Below, piece after piece: positions 8,359 to 16,278 of a DNA stretch of 54,312 nucleotides. Location of the stretch: contig JAWLCV010000024.1 of assembly GCA_041686955.1 (NCBI GenBank), positions 1 to 54,312 on the forward strand, in the 5' to 3' direction. Under the pieces are notes generated by a model. That model searched no databases. It saw only the letters and a program-made list of their open reading frames with translations, and was not told the DNA's origin. The stretch is from UBA7803 sp041686955 (lineage in GTDB: Bacteria > Pseudomonadota > Gammaproteobacteria > Pseudomonadales > Azotimanducaceae). A program made the position numbers and the translations under genes. How positions within the stretch are numbered: position 1 is the first letter of the stretch; every line of letters begins with the position of its first letter.

Positions 8359-9803
8359 GACGCCGCCTCCATCACGTACAGGCGCGGATCGCGCACCCGC
8401 GCCAGGGTCCGGGCCCACACGTCGCGCTGGCCGGACTCCACGGACTCGCCGCCGACCCCCAGCGGTACCACGGTGATGGAGGCCTCCCCCAGTTCCTCCC
8501 TCATCATCTCGAGGAAGTCCACGAACTCGAGCAGGGGCGGCTCCCAGCCCTTGGTGACCACGATCAGGCGCCGTGGCGGCCCGGCGAGTTCCTCCCGCAC
8601 GGCGCGAAGAATCTGCCGCTGCTCCGCCGGGCTCTGCAGCACCCCCAGATCCAGGGTCGCCGCGGGCTGCACCCCCAGGGTGGCGCCGAGCCAGGCCCGG
8701 GCAGCGTCGGCGGAGACCGCCTGGTTCCAGATGACGAGCAACAGACCTTCCGCCGACACCGGCTCGCGTGGCGGCGGCAGCCGCTCCCGGTCGGACTCGG
8801 CGCGCTCACCGTCCGCGGCGCCGCCCAGCGCCACCAGCGGGGTGGCCATGCGATCGAGCAGCGCCGTCACCTCCGGGTCGTCCTGGAGCAGCGCCACCGT
8901 GGCCCGGCGCAGCCGCCACGCGCCGACCAGGAGCAGAAGCAAGCGCGGAAGCGCGCCGTACACCAGCACCGTCGTGAGCACGAACGGCCACCACTGGCCG
9001 AGGCGCTCCACCCGCTCGAGGGGCATGCGGCCTTCCTCCAGGCGAAAATAGCGGGAGGCTTCCACCAGGGCGAGGTCGGGGGTTGCGGCCGGCAACCAGG
9101 ACGCCCAGGGCGTCGCCAGCGCAGACACCCAGCCGTGAACCAACGCCGGGCTCATGTCCAGGGTGGTGCTCCAGCCGAAAGCCAGGTCGCTGAAGGTTAC
9201 GAGCAGCATCGCCACGGCCAGCGCGCCGGCGAAGAAACCCAGCGCCAGCCACTGGGAGAACACCACGAGCTGCCAGCGGGAAAAGGCGCTGACGCTGCCG
9301 GAGCCCAGGAGTCCCGGAGCGAACAGCTCGGCGCCGAGGAAGCGGTCGAGCCAGGCGCCGATCCAGCGGCCGGCGTTCATGCCCGCCGCCAGCGACTGCA
9401 GCGCCCCGAGCCCCGGAACCCGTCCGGGCAGCAGCAGCAGGGTGAACATCAGCATCAGGGCCGGCAGCCCCACCAGCACCCCGAGCAGGGTGAAAAGATT
9501 CACTGGATAACGGCCGTCGTAGGTGAATGCGACCCCCGCCACCGCCGACCCCAGGAGCACCCCCAGCAGCGCCAGCGCCGCGGCCGCCAGCCGCCGGCCG
9601 GCTTCTACCCGTTGCCCCAGGCTGGGCTCCTCCGCGGCGGCGGCCTGTTGCCGCAGCAGCCGCCACCAGCCGAGGACACGCTCCGCGTCGCTCCCTGCGT
9701 CCAGGCTGCGCCCGAGCGCCCGGTCCCGCTCGAGGCGCTCCAGGTAGGGGGTGCGCCGGTCGTCACGCAACCAGCGCCGGATGTCGACGGCTTCCGCCAG
9801 CAC
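8355..9803 (-). CDS. DUF2868-type integral membrane protein
   Basis: This 482-residue inner-membrane protein has four clear hydrophobic segments. Two are close together near residues 70-140, one is near 190-215, and one is near 285-310. A soluble C-terminal domain follows, containing EGLLLVIWNQAVSADAAR and RLIVVTKGWEPPLLEF, which looks like an alpha/beta nucleotide-binding-type fold without an obvious P-loop. The arrangement and its overlap with a DUF3482 GTPase identify the DUF2868 family. The start is a GTG at 9803 with a GGGAAGG ribosome site. It lies 12 bases after the stop of the small hydrolase-like gene, so the four genes 10187 to 6341 probably form one transcript. The two proteins of the pair presumably work together at the membrane. 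Confidence 0.82.
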   Translation of the reverse strand: MLAEAVDIRRWLRDDRRTPYLERLERDRALGRSLDAGSDAERVLGWWRLLRQQAAAAEEPSLGQRVEAGRRLAAAALALLGVLLGSAVAGVAFTYDGRYPVNLFTLLGVLVGLPALMLMFTLLLLPGRVPGLGALQSLAAGMNAGRWIGAWLDRFLGAELFAPGLLGSGSVSAFSRWQLVVFSQWLALGFFAGALAVAMLLVTFSDLAFGWSTTLDMSPALVHGWVSALATPWASWLPAATPDLALVEASRYFRLEEGRMPLERVERLGQWWPFVLTTVLVYGALPRLLLLLVGAWRLRRATVALLQDDPEVTALLDRMATPLVALGGAADGERAESDRERLPPPREPVSAEGLLLVIWNQAVSADAARAWLGATLGVQPAATLDLGVLQSPAEQRQILRAVREELAGPPRRLIVVTKGWEPPLLEFVDFLEMMREELGEASITVVPLGVGGESVESGQRDVWARTLARVRDPRLYVMEAAS

Positions 9804-9815
9804 TGCCTTCCCGGA

Positions 9816-10187
9816 TCAGCCCTTCATGGCCTGCATGAAGGTGTTCAGATCGAAGTAGTCGCGCCACTCCCGGATCTTGCCGTCCTGCATCTCGAACACG
9901 CCCACGCAGGGCAGGTCCACATCGCCCTGGGTGGTCTTGGTGCGGTCCACCCGCTCGGCGAACACCCGGTCACCGCTGGCGGCGATGCTCACCAGCTCCC
10001 AGTCCGTGGCCGTCCAGGTGGAGGTGAAGCCGCGGATGAACTGCTCCACGTTGTCCCGGCCGCGCACCGGCTCCGTGGGGATGTTGTAGTAACAGCCGTC
10101 CTCGGTGAAGTAGCCTGCCAGCTCCGCCGGGTCCAGCCGCGACCAGGCAGCGATGAAATCGCGGATGATGCGCTCGTTGTCCGTCAT
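9816..10187 (-). CDS. Limonene-1,2-epoxide hydrolase-like protein (SnoaL/NTF2 fold)
   Basis: This 123-residue protein has the small cone-shaped NTF2-like fold. It keeps the residues expected in limonene-1,2-epoxide hydrolase: a Tyr-x-Asn pair (Y33 and N35 in CYYNIP), an Arg-x-Asp pair (R79 and D81 in ERVDRT) with the same spacing as the catalytic pair of the Rhodococcus enzyme, and a later acid in WRDYFDL (D110). Known members activate water to open small epoxides. The actual substrate here cannot be deduced. It is the first gene of the minus-strand operon leading to the DUF2868/DUF3482 pair. Its ATG at 10187 has a GGAG ribosome site, and a TATAGT box lies 36 bases further upstream. Confidence 0.82.
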   Translation of the reverse strand: MTDNERIIRDFIAAWSRLDPAELAGYFTEDGCYYNIPTEPVRGRDNVEQFIRGFTSTWTATDWELVSIAASGDRVFAERVDRTKTTQGDVDLPCVGVFEMQDGKIREWRDYFDLNTFMQAMKG

Positions 10188-10222
10188 GTGATGCTCCAGC
10201 TCTCCCGAAGGGGTAAGACCGG

Positions 10223-10228
10223 ACTATA
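10223..10228 (-). promoter_or_regulatory. Candidate -10 box for the epoxide-hydrolase-like operon
   Basis: TATAGT on the minus strand lies about 36 bases upstream of the ATG at 10187, with a GGAG ribosome site in between. No matching -35 box is visible, so this is a weak call based on the -10 match and its location in a 70-base gap. Confidence 0.3.
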
Positions 10229-10257
10229 CCCGAGAGCGGGGTGAGCGCGGGGGCGGA

Positions 10258-10962
10258 TCAGCCGGCGGCCTGAGGCGTTCTCGAGCTGCAGTCGTAGTCG
10301 CCGTAGTGCACGATCTTGTCCTTGCGCAACGACTTCACTGCCAGGGCACGGCCACGGCGGCGGGTCTCGATTTCCGTCAGCACGGGGCCGTCCACCGCGT
10401 CGCTCCAGCTGAAGCGTAGCTCCTGAAAGAACTCGGCGACGCGGACGAACGGCGCCACGTACGCGGGCTCGGTGTTCTCGATGGTGATGCGCACGGGCCG
10501 CAGGGGATCCCTGGCCACGACCATGGTGCCCCGAACCTTGTCCACCAGGTGCTCCGGAATCTCGTCGCTGGGCCGCAGGCGGAAGCGGTAGGTCACCTCG
10601 TCCGCAGTCTCGGACACCAGCTCCCAGCCGTCCGGGCTCACCATGGAACGGATGTCGAATTCCAGGGGGTGGCGGCGGTCGCTGCGATCATCGGCATCCT
10701 GGGCGTAGCGGCGAAGCTGCTCCGTCGTGGGCGGCTGGCCGTCCATGGCCACGAGGCGCCACGGCGACTCGGGATCGGAGGGGTCGTAGCGCTCGGTCTT
10801 GGAATGCTCCGGATTCAGCCGGGTACGTGTGTACGCGCAGGACGCCTCGGCACCCGGCTGACCCAGCTCCAGCACCGCGTCCACCAGCGCCGGTATCTGG
10901 GCCGACGCCGGCCCCGCGCCCAGGAGCACCACCAGGAAGAATGACACCAGACCGGACCGCAT
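10258..10962 (-). CDS. Exported conserved hypothetical protein
   Basis: This 234-residue protein has a clear Sec signal peptide (MRSGLVSFFLVVLLGAG, cleavage after ASA at about residue 21). The mature part has few cysteines (one near residue 42 and one near the end, DYDCSSRTP). It contains a likely beta-rich domain (EVTYRFRLRPSDEIPEHLVD, then VRGTMVVARDPLRPVRITIE), reminiscent of outer-membrane lipoprotein-carrier or lipid-binding folds. I do not recognise the family with confidence. It ends 70 bases upstream of the epoxide-hydrolase-like gene on the same strand, and its 5' end faces the amidohydrolase gene at 11111 across a 148-base divergent gap. The periplasm is the likely location. Confidence 0.75.
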   Translation of the reverse strand: MRSGLVSFFLVVLLGAGPASAQIPALVDAVLELGQPGAEASCAYTRTRLNPEHSKTERYDPSDPESPWRLVAMDGQPPTTEQLRRYAQDADDRSDRRHPLEFDIRSMVSPDGWELVSETADEVTYRFRLRPSDEIPEHLVDKVRGTMVVARDPLRPVRITIENTEPAYVAPFVRVAEFFQELRFSWSDAVDGPVLTEIETRRRGRALAVKSLRKDKIVHYGDYDCSSRTPQAAG

Positions 10963-11110
10963 TGTCGATTAGACGCCCGTGATCGACCAGGTTCCCGACA
11001 CCATACCCACCTCCGCCGCGCGATGCAGCCGGAGCATGGAGGTAGCCTGACGATTTGCATAGCCCTGCCGCCGATGCCAAAGTCACGGCTCACTCACGGG
11101 GAAATGGGCT

Positions 11111-12877
11111 ATGGCGGGGATGCGAAGGACGATCACGGGGCTCGGGACACTGGCCCTGACGGTACTGATGGGCCTCGGCGGCTGCGGCCAGACGGGCCAG
11201 GACGCCGCGGCCGTCACCGACTCGCCCGCGGTTCAGCCGGCTGACCTGGTGCTGCGCGGGGGCCGGGTGGCGACCGTGGATCCCGAGCTGGGTGACGTCC
11301 AGGCCCTGGCGGTGACCGGTTACACCATCACCGCCGCTGGCAGCAACGAGGAGATCGCCGCCTACGTGGGTCCCGAAACCGAAGTGATCGACCTTCACGG
11401 CCGGCTGGCCATCCCAGGCTTCATCGAAGGCCACGGCCACTACCTGAGCCTGGGCCGGGCCCAGCAGATTCTCGACCTGAGCGCCGTGCGCAACTGGGAC
11501 GAGGTGGTGAGCAAGGTGGCGGTGGCCGCGGATCGGGCCGAGCCCGGGGAGTGGATATTCGGCCGCGGCTGGCACCAGGACAAATGGGACGCCGTGCCCG
11601 AGGACGCGGTGGACGGCGTGCCCCGTAACGACAGCCTGAGCGAAGTGTCACCGGACAATCCGGTGCTGCTGGGCCATGCCAGCGGCCATGCCGCCTTCGC
11701 CAACGACGCGGCCCTGGCGGCGGCCGGCATCGACGACGACACCCCGGACCCGCCCGGCGGCACCATCGTGCGCACCGCGGAGGGCGAGGCCACCGGTCTT
11801 CTGCGCGAAACGGCGCAACGGCTGGTGGACGAGGCCGTGTCCCGCTACGACCAGCGCCTGACCGCCGAGCAGCAGGAGGCGCTGTTGCGGGATCGGGTTC
11901 GGCTGGCCGGCGAGGAGGCCCTGCGTCACGGCGTCACCTCCTTCCAAGACGCCGGCGCCGACTTCGCCACCATCGATTTCTTCAAGCGGCTCGAGGCGGA
12001 AGGCGAGCTGCCGGTGCGGCTGTACGTGATGGTGCGGCGGCAGTCGAACGAGGAATTGGCGGCCATGCTGCCGAAGTACCGCATGGTGGCCGAGGGCAAC
12101 GACTTCCTGACCGTGCGCTCCATCAAGCGGCAGATCGACGGGGCGTTGGGCGCTCACGGCGCCTGGCTGCTCGAACCCTACGAGGATCTGCCCGAAAGCG
12201 CAGGCCTGGTGCTCGAGCCGGTGGAGGACATCGAGCGCACCGCCGAGATCGCCGTGGAGCACGGCTTTCAGGTGAACACCCACGCCATCGGCACCCGGGC
12301 CAACCGGGAGACGCTGGATCTCTACGAGCGGGTGTGGCAGCGCGCCGGCGTGGACGGCAAGCCCCTGCGCTGGCGGATCGAACATGCCCAGCACATCCAC
12401 CCGGACGACGTGGGCCGCTTCGGCGCGCTGGGGGTGATCGCCGCCATGCAGGGCACCCACTGCACCTCCGACGGCCCCTGGATCCCCACCCGGCTCGGCG
12501 AGGCGCGCACCCGCGCGACCTCCTACCTCTGGCGCGACCTCATCGACAGCGGAGCCCTCGTCGGCAACGGCACGGACGTGCCGGTGGAGGCCATCGATCC
12601 CATCGCCTCCTACTACGCCTCCGTGTCCCGGGTCATGAACAACGGCGAGCGCTTCCATCCGGAACAGGCCATGACCCGGCAGGAGGCGCTCGAAAGCTAC
12701 ACCTTGACCAACGCCTACGCCGCCTTCGAGGAGGACATCAAGGGTTCCCTCACCCCCGGCAAGCTCGCAGACATCGTGGTGCTCTCCCAGGACATTCTCA
12801 CCATCCCGGAAGCGGACATCCCGGCCACCGAGGTGGACCTGACGTTCGTCGGCGGCGAGCTGAAATACGCGCGCTGA
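11111..12877 (+). CDS. Lipoprotein amidohydrolase (YtcJ-like, metal-dependent)
   Basis: This 588-residue enzyme of the amidohydrolase superfamily has a lipoprotein signal with lipobox LGGC (cysteine 25), so it is probably anchored in the periplasm. The first metal motif is GHGH (H108, H110). Later family motifs are NTHAIGTRAN and RIEHAQHIHPDDV, with the final aspartate motif GNGTDVPVEAIDP. The fold is a TIM barrel with flanking beta domains, and the length matches YtcJ-type proteins. These hydrolyse N-acyl or amide bonds of varied substrates, and this one's substrate is unknown. It ends one base before the GTG of the glutamate-synthase-like gene, so the two are co-transcribed. That pairing hints at release and use of amide nitrogen, which is an inference. 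A second ATG at 11120 is possible. Confidence 0.9.
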   Translation: MAGMRRTITGLGTLALTVLMGLGGCGQTGQDAAAVTDSPAVQPADLVLRGGRVATVDPELGDVQALAVTGYTITAAGSNEEIAAYVGPETEVIDLHGRLAIPGFIEGHGHYLSLGRAQQILDLSAVRNWDEVVSKVAVAADRAEPGEWIFGRGWHQDKWDAVPEDAVDGVPRNDSLSEVSPDNPVLLGHASGHAAFANDAALAAAGIDDDTPDPPGGTIVRTAEGEATGLLRETAQRLVDEAVSRYDQRLTAEQQEALLRDRVRLAGEEALRHGVTSFQDAGADFATIDFFKRLEAEGELPVRLYVMVRRQSNEELAAMLPKYRMVAEGNDFLTVRSIKRQIDGALGAHGAWLLEPYEDLPESAGLVLEPVEDIERTAEIAVEHGFQVNTHAIGTRANRETLDLYERVWQRAGVDGKPLRWRIEHAQHIHPDDVGRFGALGVIAAMQGTHCTSDGPWIPTRLGEARTRATSYLWRDLIDSGALVGNGTDVPVEAIDPIASYYASVSRVMNNGERFHPEQAMTRQEALESYTLTNAYAAFEEDIKGSLTPGKLADIVVLSQDILTIPEADIPATEVDLTFVGGELKYAR

Positions 12878-12878
12878 C

Positions 12879-14486
12879 GTGGTCCGGCGCAGGCTGCTCC
12901 GGGCGCTGATCGCCAGCCTCGCCGCGGTGGCGGGCCTGGCCACCGTGTGGCCGGCGGCCCTGTGGTCGCTGGCAGTGATCCTGCCCCTCGCAGCCGTCGG
13001 TTTCCGCGACGCTCTGCAGCGCCGTCACACGGTGCTGCGCAACTTTCCGCTGCTCGGTCACGTGCGCTACTTCATGGAGATGATGCGCCCGGAGATCCAG
13101 CAGTATTTCATCGAGACCAACGTGGACGCCTACCCGGTGGAACGGGAGCTGCGCTCGCTGGTGTACCGCCGCGCGAAGAACGAGCTGGAAACCCAGCCGT
13201 TCGGTACCCAGCGCAACGTCTACGAGGTCGGCTACGAGTGGGCGAGCCACTCCATGGCGGCGCACCACTCCGCCAAGATGGACCAGCGGGTGAGCGTGGG
13301 CGGGCCCCACTGCGCACAACCCTACCGAGCATCGCTCCTCAACATATCCGCCATGAGCTTCGGCGCGCTGTCCTCACGGGCGGTGCTGGCCCTGAACCGC
13401 GGCGCCAGGCTCGGAGACTTCGCCCAGAACACCGGCGAGGGCGGCATCTGCTCCCAGCACCTGGAAGGCGGCGGCGACCTGATCTGGCAGATCGGCTCCG
13501 GGTACTTCGGTTGCCGGACCCGGGACGGGCGCTTCGATCCGGACGAGTTCCAGCGCCAGGCCGCCCGGGACGCCGTGAAGATGATCGAGCTCAAGCTCTC
13601 CCAGGGCGCCAAGCCCGGCCACGGCGGGGTTCTGCCCGGGGTGAAGGTCACCGAGGAGATCGCCCGCATCCGACTGATCGAGCCGGGCGTCACTGTGATC
13701 TCCCCGGCGTCGCACCCGGAGTTCCACACTCCCGTAGGGCTCCTGGAGTTCGTCGCCCGGCTGCGTGAGCTCTCCGGCGGCAAACCCGTGGGATTCAAGC
13801 TCTGCGTGGGCCGGCGCACCGACTTCTTCGCCGTCTGCAAGGCCATGGTGGAAACCGGGATCACCCCGGATTTCATCACCGTGGACGGCGGCGAAGGTGG
13901 GACGGGCGCCGCGCCGCTCGAGTTCACCAATTCCGTGGGCATGCCCGCCCGGGACGCCTGGGTGTTCGTGCACAACGCCCTGGTGGGCGCGGGCCTGCGC
14001 GACGACGTGCGCATCATCGCCTCCGGCAAGATCATCACGGCGTTCCACATGGTCCGAGCCCTGGCGGTGGGTGCGGATCTCTGCGCCAGCGCGCGCGGCA
14101 TGATGCTGGCCCTGGGCTGCATCCAGTCGCTGCGCTGCAACGCCAACACATGCCCCACCGGCATCACCACCCAGAACCCGGCCCTGGTCTACGGGCTCGA
14201 CGTCACCGACAAGACCGCGCGGGTGGCGAGCTTCCACCGCAACACCACGCGCGGCTTCTTCGAGCTGCTCGGCGCCATGGGGCTGCACTCCACGACCGAG
14301 CTCCGGCCCGAGCACCTCTTCCGCCGGGTCGACGACATGCAGATCCGCAACATGGCCGAGCTCTACGACTACCTGGAGCCGGGCCAGCTCCTCGACGACG
14401 CCGCGGTGCCGGAGCACATGCGCAAGGAATGGCGCCAGGCGCGGCCGGACCGCTGGACCCTGGCTCCCGAGCCTGGCCGCGGCTGA
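12879..14486 (+). CDS. FMN-binding glutamate synthase-family membrane protein
   Basis: This 535-residue protein resembles the central FMN and iron-sulfur domain of the glutamate synthase large subunit, without the glutaminase domain. The N-terminus carries one or two membrane helices (residues 6-45). The body has the phosphate/FMN motif DGGEGGTGAAPLEF and the three cysteines of a 3Fe-4S cluster at C414, C420 and C425 (spacing CX5CX4C), followed by PTGITTQNP. Proteins of this stand-alone type are widespread and their acceptor is poorly defined. The start is a GTG at 12879 lying directly behind the amidohydrolase stop. It converges with a glutamine-synthetase-family gene, so nitrogen transfer is a plausible common theme. 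Confidence 0.9.
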   Translation: MVRRRLLRALIASLAAVAGLATVWPAALWSLAVILPLAAVGFRDALQRRHTVLRNFPLLGHVRYFMEMMRPEIQQYFIETNVDAYPVERELRSLVYRRAKNELETQPFGTQRNVYEVGYEWASHSMAAHHSAKMDQRVSVGGPHCAQPYRASLLNISAMSFGALSSRAVLALNRGARLGDFAQNTGEGGICSQHLEGGGDLIWQIGSGYFGCRTRDGRFDPDEFQRQAARDAVKMIELKLSQGAKPGHGGVLPGVKVTEEIARIRLIEPGVTVISPASHPEFHTPVGLLEFVARLRELSGGKPVGFKLCVGRRTDFFAVCKAMVETGITPDFITVDGGEGGTGAAPLEFTNSVGMPARDAWVFVHNALVGAGLRDDVRIIASGKIITAFHMVRALAVGADLCASARGMMLALGCIQSLRCNANTCPTGITTQNPALVYGLDVTDKTARVASFHRNTTRGFFELLGAMGLHSTTELRPEHLFRRVDDMQIRNMAELYDYLEPGQLLDDAAVPEHMRKEWRQARPDRWTLAPEPGRG

Positions 14487-14790
14487 CCGGACATCGCCCT
14501 CTGCGGGCGCGATCCGATCGCTGCGAGGAGAACAACGGGAGCGATCGGCGTACGAGCGGAATCGTAAGCCACTGTCGCGCCGTCGAGGCCCGCGCTGGCG
14601 CGCGGGGCAGCGGATTGACCGCTCCGGCAGCCGCCGAAGGCAGATGCCGGAGGGGGCAACTCCGCTAAGCGAGAGAACCTCCGGAGGAGGCTGCGCGAGG
14701 CGTCGATTCCGCTCGTACGCCGAGCGCGGCGCCGATGCTTCACCCCTCTGCACGATCGGAATCTCGCCCGCAGGGCGCGAGGTCCGGTCA
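14484..14790. repeat. Long inverted-repeat element between two convergent genes
   Basis: The whole gap is flanked by two imperfect inverted arms of about 80-85 bases. Each arm begins inside a stop codon with TGACCGGAC (14484 on plus; 14790 on minus). Each arm then has a small hairpin of the form CGCCC-loop-GGGCG, then CCGATCG, and ends in a near-identical block CTCGGCGTACGAGCGG (GATC instead of GCTC in one copy) at about 14541-14564 and 14704-14727. The roughly 140-base centre has shorter palindromes such as CCTCCGGAGG. It looks like two opposed copies of an extragenic palindromic repeat and could act as a bidirectional terminator. There is no T-tract and no gene. Confidence 0.7.
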
Positions 14791-16122
14791 GACGTTGAGC
14801 AGCAGGTGCTCCCGCTCCCAGGGGCTGATGACCTGGAAGTAAGTCTCGTGCTCCACCCGCTTGATGGCGCAGTACAGCTCCACGAACTCGTGGCCGAAGA
14901 TGTCGTGCAGCGGCGTGCAGGCCTCCATCAGGTCCAGGGCCGCGAACAGGTCGCGGGCCAGGCCCTGCTCGAGCTTGTAGGCGCTGCCGGTGAGCGGCTC
15001 GGTGGGCTCGAGCCCCTCCACCATGCCCATGTAGCCGCAGGCCAGCGACGCGGCGATGGCGAGGTAGGGGTTCACGTCGGCGCCGGGAATGCGGTTCTCG
15101 ACCCGCCGGTTGGCGGGGTCGGAGCGCGGCACCCTGAGCCCCACGGTGCGGTTGTCGTAGCCCCACTGCACGTTGATGGGCGCCGCCAGGTAGCGGGTGA
15201 AACGCCGGTAGGAATTGATGTACGGACCGAAGATGATCAACGACGAGGGCACGTACTTCTGCAGCCCGGCGATGTAGGAACGGAACAGGTTGCTGTCCGA
15301 GCCGTCCTCCGTCGAGAACAGGTTCCGCCCCGTCTTCACGTCCAAGAGGCTCTGGTGCAGGTGCAGCGCACTGCCGGGCTGACCCTCCATGGGTTTGGCC
15401 ATGAAGGTGGCGTAGATGCCGTGCTTGAACGCCGCCTCCCGGGCCACGCGCTTGAACAGGAATACCTGATCCGCCAGCTCCAGGGGGTCGCCGTGGAGGA
15501 TGTTCACCTCGAGCTGCCCGGCGCCGTCCTCGTGGGAGAGCGAGTCGGCGTCGATCTGCATGGCCTCGCAGTAGTCGTAGATGTCCTCGATGATGGGATC
15601 GAACTCGTTCACCGCCTCGATGCTGTACATCCGCCCGGCGGCTTCCCGCCGCCCAGCACGGCCCACCGGCGCCTGCAGGGGGTAGTCGGGGTCCGTGTTC
15701 TGGTTGACCAGATAGAACTCCACCTCCGGAGCGATCACCGGCTGCCAGCCCTTGTCGGCGTAGAGCTTCAGAATGCGCTTCAGCACCTGTCGGGGGGCGT
15801 GCGCCAGCGGCTGCCCGTCCTGGCGATAGCAGTCGACGATGACGCTGGCGGTGGGCTCGTTCGTCCAGGGCACCAGGCGCAGGGTGTCGTAGTCCGGCTC
15901 CAGGATCAGATCGGGATCGATGTCGAACAGGTCGCCCGGGACATCCCCGTAGTCCCCGGTGATCCCCTGCAGGAACACCGACTCGGGTAGGCGCAGGTTG
16001 TGTCGAAGGAATTTGCGGGCGGGAAAGAACTTGCCTCGGGGCACCCCGGCCATGTCCGGGATGGTGGCTTCCACCTCGTCGATGCGATGTTCCATCAACC
16101 AGGCTTCGGTATCGCTTCTCAT
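14788..16122 (-). CDS. Glutamine synthetase-family enzyme (gamma-glutamyl amine ligase type)
   Basis: This 444-residue ATP-dependent ligase has the glutamine synthetase fold. The beta-grasp N-terminus (EVEATIPDMAGVPRGKFFPA) is followed by the catalytic metal motifs APEVEFYLV and EDGAGQLEVNI, the HxH motif GSALHLHQSL, and the glutamate/nucleotide segment NRTVGLRVPRSDP...RVENRIPGADVNPYLA. The short form and the 'PRG' N-terminal loop fit the PuuA-like group, which glutamylates polyamines or other amines, better than classical GlnA. The amine is not determined. I chose the ATG at 16122: it has GGAG five bases upstream, and an extended -10 promoter places the transcript start near an in-frame GTG at 16146, which makes the GTG unlikely. 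It converges on the glutamate-synthase-like gene. Confidence 0.88.
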   Translation of the reverse strand: MRSDTEAWLMEHRIDEVEATIPDMAGVPRGKFFPARKFLRHNLRLPESVFLQGITGDYGDVPGDLFDIDPDLILEPDYDTLRLVPWTNEPTASVIVDCYRQDGQPLAHAPRQVLKRILKLYADKGWQPVIAPEVEFYLVNQNTDPDYPLQAPVGRAGRREAAGRMYSIEAVNEFDPIIEDIYDYCEAMQIDADSLSHEDGAGQLEVNILHGDPLELADQVFLFKRVAREAAFKHGIYATFMAKPMEGQPGSALHLHQSLLDVKTGRNLFSTEDGSDSNLFRSYIAGLQKYVPSSLIIFGPYINSYRRFTRYLAAPINVQWGYDNRTVGLRVPRSDPANRRVENRIPGADVNPYLAIAASLACGYMGMVEGLEPTEPLTGSAYKLEQGLARDLFAALDLMEACTPLHDIFGHEFVELYCAIKRVEHETYFQVISPWEREHLLLNV

Positions 16123-16152
16123 ACAGCTCCGGGAGCGGCTTGACACGGGGGG

Positions 16153-16161
16153 ATTGTACCA
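16153..16161 (-). promoter_or_regulatory. Extended -10 promoter for the glutamine-synthetase-family gene
   Basis: On the minus strand TGGTACAAT forms an extended -10 element (TGn plus TACAAT, five of six matches). Transcription would start near 16146, leaving a leader of about 24 bases with GGAG just ahead of the ATG. No good -35 box is present, which is usual for extended -10 promoters. Confidence 0.5.
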
Positions 16162-16178
16162 GGAAGCTCGAGTGGCAA

Positions 16179-16277
16179 TCCGGTCGCTATCCGCTGTCCG
16201 CCTTCCGCTAGAGGGTCATCGCATGAATCTGGCTACCAGGTTCCTGCGGATAGCGGATAGCAGATAGCGGACAGCGG
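16179..16277. repeat. Dispersed heptamer-array inverted element, copy 1
   Basis: Two opposed short arrays of seven-base units of the GCGGATA/GCGGACA type flank about 25 bases of unrelated sequence. The left array (16179-16215) reads as complement CTATCCGCTGTCCGC and the right one (16241-16277) reads GCGGATAGCGGATAGC onward. The outer edge TCCGGTCGCTATCCGC and the inner edge TTCCTGCGGATAGCGG recur, in the opposite orientation, in the copy at 41845-41992. That marks a repeat family rather than chance. No gene is inside. Confidence 0.75.
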
Positions 16278-16278
16278 C

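Noticed and set aside
16179..16277. CRISPR-like repeats
   Set aside because: Units are only seven bases, arranged in opposed runs with no spacers of constant length, and no cas genes are present.
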